NCBI RefSeq assembly: GCF_022458985.1
Contig: NC_061788.1
Coordinates: 840,499-904,498, forward strand
Direction of reading: 5' to 3'
Length of the DNA: 64,000 nucleotides
Source of the DNA: Mugil cephalus
Taxonomy: Eukaryota; Chordata; Actinopteri; Mugiliformes; Mugilidae
Part shown: positions 32,111 through 64,000 of the stretch, piece by piece
Numbering within the stretch: position 1 is the stretch's first letter
Layout: every line of letters starts with the position of its first letter
Program-made: the position numbers and the translations under genes
The notes under the pieces: model-generated
The model's database searches: none
Told to the model about the DNA's origin: nothing
What the model saw: only the letters and a program-made list of their open reading frames with translations

Positions 32111-33292
32111 GCTGACTGTCTAAACCAAATTCCTGAGACTCGTCCTTGTCACTAGTGTCGTGTTGTTTAAATCATGAGAAACAAACACAATGAAGGTTGA
32201 ACTGTAATTAAAATGAAAATTAGATGAGATTAATCATCACATCACAACACAACACAACACAACACAACACTCATGGAGACACATCAGGACACGTCCTCAG
32301 TATCAGAGACAGACACACAACATTTGTGTTGTTCTAGTTGCGTTATTGTTGTTATTGTTGTTATTGTTGTTCCAGTTGTGTTGAGCCTCCAGAGACGAGC
32401 TGAGCTCCAGAAGGAGAGGGAGGAGCTGGAGAGACAGATGGAGGAGACGAAGCTGAAGGACGAGGAGGACAAGAGACGGTGAAGATCAGACTGTGTCTCT
32501 GACGTGTTTCCATCGTGCCCCTGTGTCTCTTATGTCTCTCTAACGTGTCTCTAACGTGTCTCTAACATGTGTCTAACATGTCCCTCTGTCTCTAACCTGT
32601 CTCTGTGTCTCTAACATGTCCCTGTGTCTCTAAAGTGTCTCTGACGTGTCTCTGACGTGTCCCTGTGTCACTAATGTGTCTCTAACGTGTCTCTGACATG
32701 TCCCTGTGTCACTAATGTGTCTCTAACGTGTCTCTAACGTGTCTCTGACGTGTCTCTAACCTGTCTCTGTGTCTCTAACGTGTCTCTGACGTGTCACTGA
32801 CATGTCCCTGTGTCACTAATGTGTCTCTAACGTGTCTCTAACGTGTCTCTGACGTGTCTCTAACCTGTCTCTGTGTCTCTAACGTGTCTCTGACGTGTCT
32901 CTAACCTGTCTCTGTGTCTCTAACGTGTCTCTGACGTGTCTCTGACATGTCCCTGTGTCACTAATGTGTCTCTAACGTGTCTCTGACGTGTCTCTGACGT
33001 GTCCCTGTGTCTCTAATGTGTCTCTGACGTGTCCCCCAGGCTGAGGCGGGACGTCCTGTCCTACCAGGGGGACCTCCAGGCCCAGGTCCAGCAGAGACAG
33101 CAGGTCCTCAGGGTCCAGGAGGTCCAGGCTCTCAGGGAGGTGCAGGAGGCCCAGGTCCTGGAGCAGCGCTACCAGCAGAGGAAAGACCTGGTCCTGTCCA
33201 GACCTGGACCCAACTCCACCGGCCTCCACCCCCTCAGGACCAGGTCTCCAGGAGGACTGACCTGGGCCAAGAGAGACTCAGTGGTGGACTGA
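25908..33292 (+). CDS. cfap53: Cilia- and flagella-associated protein 53 (CCDC11)
   Basis: Eight coding exons: 25908-25970, 26571-26800, 27200-27373, 27464-27767, 28139-28357, 29052-29268, 32376-32478, 33040-33292. All have AG/GT borders and compatible phases. They give 520 residues (human 514, also 8 exons). The protein is nearly all charged coiled coil. Diagnostic blocks are REVLEEEEQQLLKELEEKKE, KMKEKVKLLRERRERERQQL, RAQCEELRSVQ, LFVELWEADRR and the C-terminal GLHPLRTRSPG. CFAP53 is a microtubule inner protein of motile cilia and a centriolar-satellite/basal-body component needed for cilia beating and left-right asymmetry. An X-box lies 169 bp upstream, and myo5b follows 3.0 kb downstream on the same strand, as in human. 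Exon 5 has a weak donor (AAG|GTGGAG). Introns 2, 4, 5, 6 and 7 are filled with tandem repeats. Confidence 0.95.
25987..26360. repeat. Cryptic (ACT)n/(AGT)n trinucleotide region, cfap53 intron 1
   Basis: TACTACTAC and its complement AGTAGTAGT alternate, so local hairpins are possible. It is followed at 26405-26570 by a GGTTCTGTGG-type repeat that reaches the exon 2 acceptor. Confidence 0.85.
26805..27190. repeat. TAATCAGATTA minisatellite, cfap53 intron 2
   Basis: Roughly 20-35-bp units built on TGTAATCAGATTACCTGGAG. I count 12 exact TAATCAGATTA cores. The array fills the intron from donor to acceptor. Confidence 0.9.
27768..28016. repeat. TAATCAGATTA minisatellite, cfap53 intron 4
   Basis: Same core as intron 2, with 9 exact TAATCAGATTA copies alternating with a GCATTGACCTCTGGCC-type spacer. 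It starts at the exon 4 donor. Confidence 0.9.
28375..29048. repeat. (AC)n then (TGTTG)n-rich minisatellite, cfap53 intron 5
   Basis: A short (AC)n run at 28375-28400 is followed by about 600 bp of TGTGTTGTGTTGACG/TGTGTGTCTG units up to the exon 6 acceptor. Confidence 0.95.
29312..29772. repeat. (ACAAC)n-rich minisatellite, cfap53 intron 6
   Basis: About 460 bp of ACACAACACAACACTACACA units with periodic ACACAGAGAC. It is the reverse complement in character of the intron 5 array. Confidence 0.95.
29773..31560 (+). other. cfap53 intron 6, middle part
   Basis: Small tandem arrays: CACTGCATGGTCCAGTCCAG units at 29945-30062 and AGGTAAAGGTGGTGTAA units at 30693-30785. The rest is unique or old-repeat sequence, including interspersed-repeat-like sequence at about 31384-31435. 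No exon recognised. Confidence 0.6.
31561..31986. mobile_element. MITE with CGTATTTTCCGGACTA termini
   Basis: The ends CGTATTTTCCGGACTATAGA (from 31562) and TTGTAGTCCGGAAAATACG (to 31986) are inverted repeats with an internal GCCGCAT-bearing segment. It is about 425 bp with no transposase. It is flanked by TA on both sides, which fits a TA target duplication, but the superfamily is not determined. Confidence 0.7.
32062..32110. repeat. (AT)n microsatellite
   Basis: About 20 AT dinucleotides in cfap53 intron 6. A smaller run is at 31987-32002, and an (ACAAC)n block is at 32240-32270. Confidence 0.9.
32490..33030. repeat. GTCTCTAACGT/GTCTCTGACGT minisatellite, cfap53 intron 7
   Basis: About 540 bp of 11-12-bp units (GTGTCTCTAAC, GTGTCTCTGAC, GTCCCTGTGTC) covering almost the whole intron and ending at the CCCCCAG acceptor of exon 8. 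Confidence 0.95.
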
Positions 33293-33328
33293 AGGAGAGG
33301 ACGGGTCCATCAGAGACAAAGAAAGACA

Positions 33329-33349
33329 AATAAAATAAAGACAAATAAA
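33329..33349 (+). terminator. Poly(A) signals of cfap53
   Basis: Three AATAAA hexamers at 33329, 33334 and 33344 begin 37 nt after the stop codon, giving a very short 3' UTR. Confidence 0.7.
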
Positions 33350-34820
33350 ACTCACTGACCTCAATATTTTATTTAAGGAAATGGACAAATGTGACTTTAG
33401 AGAAATTAACTGAGACAGTAGAGACAGTGGAGACAGTGAAGACAGTGGAGACAGTAGCAGATATAAAGGTGACAGGAAGCTGCCGTCTCCATGGTTACAG
33501 TGTCTGCTCGTCCTGAGTATCCGACGCCAGATGACGTCATGACGTAGGGACGTTAACATCATGTCTCATAATTGGTTGGACAACAGGAAGAGAGGTTAGC
33601 AGTTAGCAGGTAGCAGGTAGCAGTTAGCAGGTAGCAGTTAGCAGGTAGCAGGTAGCAGGTAGCAGTTAGCAGGTAGCAGTTAGCAGGTAGCAGGTAGTGG
33701 TAGTTAGCATCTTTTTCAGGATAAAACGCCAATAAAAAGCCAAATATACAAATACAAATATTTATGAAATTTATGAATATTGCTGTCATTGTATTTTTTT
33801 GTGTTTCCTGCAAAATTGAACATATAAATAAAAACTTTAATGAGTTTTCTCTTCCAAACATATTGTGAAAATACATGAAAGTCGTGTTGTTTGACCATGA
33901 ACTGATGTCACAGTCTGAACAAACAGTCTGAACAAACAGTCTGAACATAAAGGGACGTCATCCAGATACTCAGGACGAGTAGATCTGGAACCGACACCAG
34001 GAACCATGACAGGAAGTGACAGATGATCATGTAGCTTAGCAACGTTAGCTTGTATCATAGACTTTAATAGAGTCTAAACTAGATAAAAACAATCTGTGAC
34101 TGAACCAACAGGTCTGAAAAGAGTCAGAGATACTTACAGATGTATTTACAGATATATTTACAGATATATTTACAGATATATTTACGGATACTTTTACAAA
34201 TACTTTTACAGATACTTTTACAGATATCTGCCAGAGAACAGAGAGGTTAAAAGTTAAAACACGGAGGAAACAGATTTAATCGTATATGATCATAAAGTCT
34301 GCTCCACTCTACTAATGGTTTCATCATCTATTATGATTTGAACTGATACTTTATTTGCTTCGTCCAGACTGAGTGACGACGTGTTTATGTCAAACCATCA
34401 TTAATCATGTCGTGTGTTGATTCTTTTTAAAGCTGCTGTGAATCATCACCAGACAAATAATATGTATCGTCAGCAAAAACGACAAATTTCATGAATTATG
34501 ACACTTTGCAAATATCATTAATGACGTTAGCATAAATTACAGCATAAATTAATACCAGCTGACACTAAATGAACCACAACACCAGGTTTCTGAGTCTGGA
34601 TTCAGTTGTTTCTTCTAATGCAGCGAAACATTCTCTGTTGTTGCCACTTCTCTGTGAGTGAATAATGGTTAGATGGATCCAACATGGCGCCCACGAACCA
34701 TGTGACCAGCTCAGAACCAATCAGCATAGAGGGACAGCTCGGACTCTGACTATTAATTAATGGTTCATTAATATTAATGAAGTTCTCATTAATTAAGACA
34801 CAACGGTCAGAGTCTGGGAG
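33350..34820. other. cfap53-myo5b intergenic region, first part
   Basis: GACAGTGGAGACAGTAGA units at 33415-33460, a GTAGCAGGTAGCAGTTAGCA array at 33590-33700, and ACAGATATATTTACAGATA units at 34130-34230. No gene recognised. Confidence 0.7.
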
Positions 34821-34824
34821 CAGG

Positions 34825-35150
34825 ACCTCTGAGTCCTGCTGGGTCCTGGTGGGTCCTGGTGAGTCCTGCTGGGTCTTGGTGAGTCCTGGTGAGTCCTGGT
34901 GGGTCCTGCTGGGTCCTGCTGGGTCCTGGTAGGTCCTGCTGGGTCCTGCTGGGTCCTGGTGGGTCTTGGTGAGTCCTGTTGGGTCCTGCTGGGTCCTGGT
35001 GAGTCCTACTGGGTCCTTGTGAGTCCTGCTGGGTCCTGCTGAGTCCTGCTGGGTTCTGCTGGGTCCTGCTGGGTCTTGGTGAGTCCTGCTGGGTCTTGAT
35101 GAGTCCTGCTGGGTCTTGATGAGTCCTGCTGAGTCCTGGTGAGTCAGACT
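34825..35150. repeat. GGGTCCTGCT/GAGTCCTGGT minisatellite
   Basis: About 33 tandem 10-bp units. The long minus-strand frame through it is repeat-encoded and not a gene. Confidence 0.95.
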
Positions 35151-35354
35151 AAGCCTGGTTGAGCTGTTGTTGTGGGTGAAGTTGAGGGTGGAGTCGCTGT
35201 GGTTCATTCCAGCAGAGGGAGCGGTTTGGGAGTGAAACAATTAGCTGGATAACAGCTGCTCAGTCTGGTGTGAAGAATGAGATCAGCTGGAAATCACAGA
35301 CCAGGATGGAGGAGCAGTACTACCCCTACACCACGGTACAGATATTAATCAGTA

Positions 35355-35440
35355 GCATTATTATTACTATTATTATTATTAGTAGTAGTAGTAGTGGTAG
35401 TAGTAGTAGTAGTAGTGGTAGTAGTAGTAGTAGTAGTAGT
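35355..35440. repeat. (TAG)n microsatellite
   Basis: Interrupted (AGT)n with occasional GGT. Confidence 0.9.
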
Positions 35441-35937
35441 ACTAACCCTATGAGCTCTTTATTGTTCCTTCCACTCGACAGAAAATCTGACTTAAACCTG
35501 AAAGACGCTCTAACAGATGGAGATGAGTTATTTTCTGAGCTGCTCTTTGTCTCTTTGTTTGTTTATTTATTTATTTGTCTATTTATTTAGTTGACTTTTA
35601 GTTTTCTCTCTGTTGGCTCGTCTTTGTGTACGTTTGTGTACTTTTGTGTGTTTCTTTGTGTGTATTCCTGCCCCAGTTTGTTGGTCTCTGACGGTTTAAG
35701 CTGACGTTTTGTTGGAGGCTGTAGTTGTAGCGGGACACACTACATTTCCCATGATGCACCCGGGTGTTGTCTGCTCTCTGAGGTGTGTTCAGTTTGTCTG
35801 CGCTCGGTGTGTAGCTCAGTTTGTGTAGTTTGTGTCAAAGAGTTGAACAAAGATAGAGGGCTCTGTTAATTAATTATTAATTAGTTAATTAGTCATTATC
35901 ATATATATACAGACACATTTAAACATGGATCAGGACC

Positions 35938-35958
35938 CGGGTCTGTGTGTGTGTGTGT

Positions 35959-36003
<45 letters not shown>
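35938..36003. repeat. (GT)n tract upstream of the myo5b leader
   Basis: About 30 GT units with two CT interruptions, directly before the GC-rich 5' UTR. It has Z-DNA-forming potential near the promoter. Confidence 0.95.
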
Positions 36004-36005
<2 letters not shown>

Positions 36006-36297
36006 CGTGCTGGGAAGCAGCCAATCAGCGTGCAGAGAAAACACGGCTGTCAGGAAGAACCGGCCTCTTTCCACCTGCGGATCCTTCGCTCTTTTCTTTC
36101 CGGACTTGTGGATCGATCTCTGGGCTCCGGAGCCGCTCCGGCACCGCGGCGTGTGTTTGATTTTAACCGGAGGAAAGGCACCTGCCGCCGGGGGAGGAGG
36201 GGGCTCGGACTCCGCCCCGGGACCGAGGCTCCGCCGAACAAAGTGACCGAAACTCCTGCGGTGGTTTCGGAAGCGGCGGAGAGAGGGATCGGTCAGG
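36004..36297 (+). promoter_or_regulatory. GC/CpG-rich promoter and 5' UTR of myo5b
   Basis: CpG density rises sharply here (for example CCGGAGCCGCTCCGGCACCG at about 36128), unlike the AT-rich flanks, and falls again after exon 1. This fits a CpG-island promoter. No TATA box in a fitting position. The exact transcription start is unknown. Confidence 0.6.
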
Positions 36298-61758
<25,461 letters not shown>

Positions 61759-62560
61759 TGTCTCCTCCGGTGGATGTCTCCTCCGGTGGACATCACCAGA
61801 CCAATGTCACTTCTTGGTGGTCGTATTTTTCTGGTCTCTGTCCTCCTCTGTCCAGTGCACTGAGTCCTCGTGTTGTCCCAGAGTTGTGTTTAATGTAGAA
61901 AGCGGGTGAGACATGATGAAGGATGAAGACAGTTCAACTAGAACCAACCATAAAAACTTTATTTACACATCAGTGAGTGTTTAGTGTCTTCCTGTCCACC
62001 AGAGGACTCATCAGCTGTTCTGTCCAACGTTCCAGTCCTTTCCATCCTGTCATCTGTCAGATCAGACCAGATTTCTTTGTCTGCGGCAAGCTAAGCTAAG
62101 CTAAGCTAGCATTAGCATAGAGTTTTAATAGAGAGGACGTTTGGATCTTTGGAGCTTTAATCAACGCTGGACCCGTCAGCTTCTAATCGCCATGATTCTT
62201 TTGTCGTGATTGATTTGTAATCGGTAATCAATCTGAACACGTGTGCCATCCTCTGACGTCACGCCAAGAACACGGATTCAAACGATGCTTTTCTTCAAAC
62301 ATGTTTTTATCGAGCAAATTTCACATAAAACCCGTTTGAAAACAATACTAGAGAGAATCCTTCCTTCTTTAGATTCATTCCATAAGAAAATGACTGTCTA
62401 TAGATCAACTTCAGGACTTTGTCTTTCACACTGATCGTGTCTGTAGAGACGTAGCGATCCAGCTCGTTATTTTTCAGATGTCAGGTTTTGCATTTTGTTC
62501 TGTTTTTGTTGCAAAAGAAAAAATAAAAAGAAAGGATCAAAAAATAAAAGCCAAAGAATA
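61759..62560 (+). other. myo5b 3' UTR and candidate poly(A) signals
   Basis: About 760 nt downstream of the stop, AATAAA-type hexamers cluster at about 62522-62570 in an A-rich stretch. A CTAAG repeat (62087-62105) lies in between. I see no earlier AATAAA, so this is the likely transcript end. Confidence 0.45.
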
Positions 62561-63199
62561 AAAGTGGGTTTTAAGACAAGTTTTAAGATGGAGAGTGGAG
62601 AAGATGCTGTTTATTTGGAAGTCTTGGAAGCAGATGAGTGAGTCGGGTTCAGACACCTGGAGGCAGCTGAGAACCTGGAGCAGGACACATTCCCACGGCT
62701 GCTTTCGTTTTGTTGCAGCAGCTGCTGCGTCGGTGGTTTACATCAGTCTGGTAACGTCTGCTCCAACCAACAACAACAAGGTTTTATTGTCACTGCCTGG
62801 TCAAAAACAGTTTATCAGCTCTTTATTTTTTTACATGTTTGGCGAGACAAAACAGAAACTACACCAGCATCAACACAGAAACCGTAGCAGATACACAATA
62901 AAATACAATCTATACAATAGAAGCAGCAGTAGCAGAGAGAGAGTGGAACTGATGAAGGATAAATAGCAGCATTGAAACCAGCAGAGAATTAAACTATAGA
63001 GTAAATGAGTCTATGCTAGAACAAGGTCATTTTCATCAAACAGAAAATAAAAGACAGAGCTTCTGGACTGTGTCCTCTACTGGGGAACTCCAGTTTACAT
63101 CTGATGTTCCTCTGGTTCACACAGTTTTAGTTTTAGTTGAGGGCAGAACACGACACTGAGACCTGCAACTAAACATAAACTCTTCTCTTTTTCTTTAGA
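62561..63199. other. Intergenic flank
   Basis: No gene recognised. An open frame at 62595-62966 has no recognisable family or splice context. Confidence 0.45.
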
Positions 63200-63375
63200 A
63201 ATGTCCATTTGTTCATTCCATGTTTCCAATTGTTCAATTCTTTAAATATAAACATGTTCATGATGTTCTTCTTCGCTCTAAAACAAAGGGAAACATCTGT
63301 GTTACTGGTCTGGACCCTTTAGAACCAACTGGTCTGAATGTGGCCCCTGGACTAGATGAGATTATGGTATAAAAG
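63200..63375. mobile_element. 3' half of the hAT-type MITE
   Basis: AAATATAAACATG..., then ACTGGTCTGAATGTGGCCCC, matches the second half of the MITE at 52969-53340. Confidence 0.5.
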
Positions 63376-63439
63376 ATAAATAGTAGAATAAAATAGAATA
63401 AAACTATAATGGTCTAAACAGGGTTTAATTGCACAGATG

Positions 63440-64000
63440 GATCAGGTGTAACTGGGATATAAAGTTGTACAATGAATAGTGTTGAACCTTGAGGTGTAAT
63501 AATACACAATATTAGTCTCTAATATCTGGGCGGAGCTCCTCCCCTCTAGTCTGTGGGCGGAGCTCCTCCCCTCTAGTCTGTGGGCGGAGCTCCTCCAGCT
63601 TTGACTCCATTGGTTCAATACGAAGCTTCTCCAACGTCTCCAGGTTTTTTCCATCCAGTGTTTTTAGTTCAGATCTTGTATTGATGATGTCAGAGTCTGA
63701 GTCTCCAGCTCATCCCAAACATTCTCTATGGGGTTCAGGTCTTAGTGCTGCTCCCTATCAGATTGGAGCCTTTTTTCCCAGTTGTCCTCCCTGATCAGTG
63801 GTTTTCTGTTCAGTCCCTTGAGTTCCCTTCACATTGTCCATGGTGTGAAATGCTCTTCCTTCCACTATTAAACACAGCCCTGAGTTCTACTGCTGCTTTT
63901 CTTCCAAACCTTTCTCCATCAATCAGGATTTATTTCTTCCTGGTAGACCATGGTTCTCCACTATCCTTCCAGTCTGTAATAGAGATAAATAACCTGTTGA
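63440..64000 (-). pseudogene. Tc1 transposase C-terminal region
   Basis: On the minus strand, 63750-63670 encodes DLNPIENVWDELETQTLTSS, the third catalytic block of Tc1 transposases. It is followed (63660-63500) by the C-terminal tail (LETLEKLRI-like, shifted) containing a direct duplication. Upstream to the window edge the transposase is degenerate. Inactive. Confidence 0.8.
63525..63600. repeat. GGGCGGAGCTCCTCC tandem duplication
   Basis: A unit of about 33 bp (GGGCGGAGCTCCTCCCCTCT followed by AGTCTGT) repeated 2-3 times in the Tc1 tail; translated it gives repeated S-S-A-H-R-L-E-G-R. Confidence 0.9.

Noticed and set aside
32490..33030. Possible CRISPR array or regulatory repeat
   Set aside because: Units of 11-12 bp with no unique spacers, in an animal intron; an ordinary minisatellite.
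34602..35240. 212-codon minus-strand frame with repeated Q-D-S/P-S-R-T
   Set aside because: Encoded by a 10-bp minisatellite.

Overview
This is vertebrate nuclear DNA, almost certainly from a teleost fish. The evidence is two multi-exon genes with GT-AG introns whose protein sequences I recognise, very dense micro- and minisatellites, and fish-type transposon debris (Tc1/mariner, hAT, LINE, tRNA-derived SINEs). No bacterial, organellar or intact viral genes are present.

Layout. 1-7.7 kb is a transposon graveyard: a broken hAT transposase (minus strand), a rearranged LINE, a short endogenous-retrovirus integrase remnant, a cystatin-like open frame, a SINE head and a LINE scrap. 8.2-20.7 kb holds an AIG1/GIMAP-like large GTPase locus on the plus strand. 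It has a TATA promoter, two small leader exons, a start-codon exon encoding only M-A-A-(Q), and then two tandem copies of a ~1.6 kb coding exon. The first copy carries one nonsense codon; the second is open to the end. Introns and flanks contain further transposon pieces, including a 42-bp perfect palindrome and a 669-bp foldback element. 20.7-25.7 kb is intergenic, with Tc1, SINE and LINE endonuclease fragments and a 23-bp-stem hairpin.

25.9-33.3 kb is cfap53 (ccdc11), 8 exons and 520 codons, with a good RFX X-box 169 bp upstream of the ATG. 36.3-61.8 kb is myo5b (myosin Vb), 40 exons and 1830 codons. I traced every exon, and every splice phase agrees. Cfap53 followed by myo5b on the same strand is the order known in human 18q21, which supports both identifications. 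Cfap53 acts in motile cilia and left-right patterning. Myo5b is an actin motor for Rab11/Rab8 recycling endosomes. 61.8-64 kb holds the myo5b 3' flank, a hAT-type MITE half and a Tc1 transposase tail on the minus strand.

The most unusual property is that most myo5b and cfap53 introns carry their own tandem repeat. Several of these arrays are built from recognisable regulatory or structural units: about 21 copies of the paired-class homeodomain P3 site TAATCAGATTA around cfap53 exons 3-4; 11 full CRE palindromes TGACGTCA directly before myo5b exon 4; mutually complementary pentanucleotide arrays on both sides of cfap53 exon 6; and a 419-nt polypurine tract in myo5b intron 1. I did not find a wholly new gene system. 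The GTPase exon duplication and these intronic arrays are the best leads.
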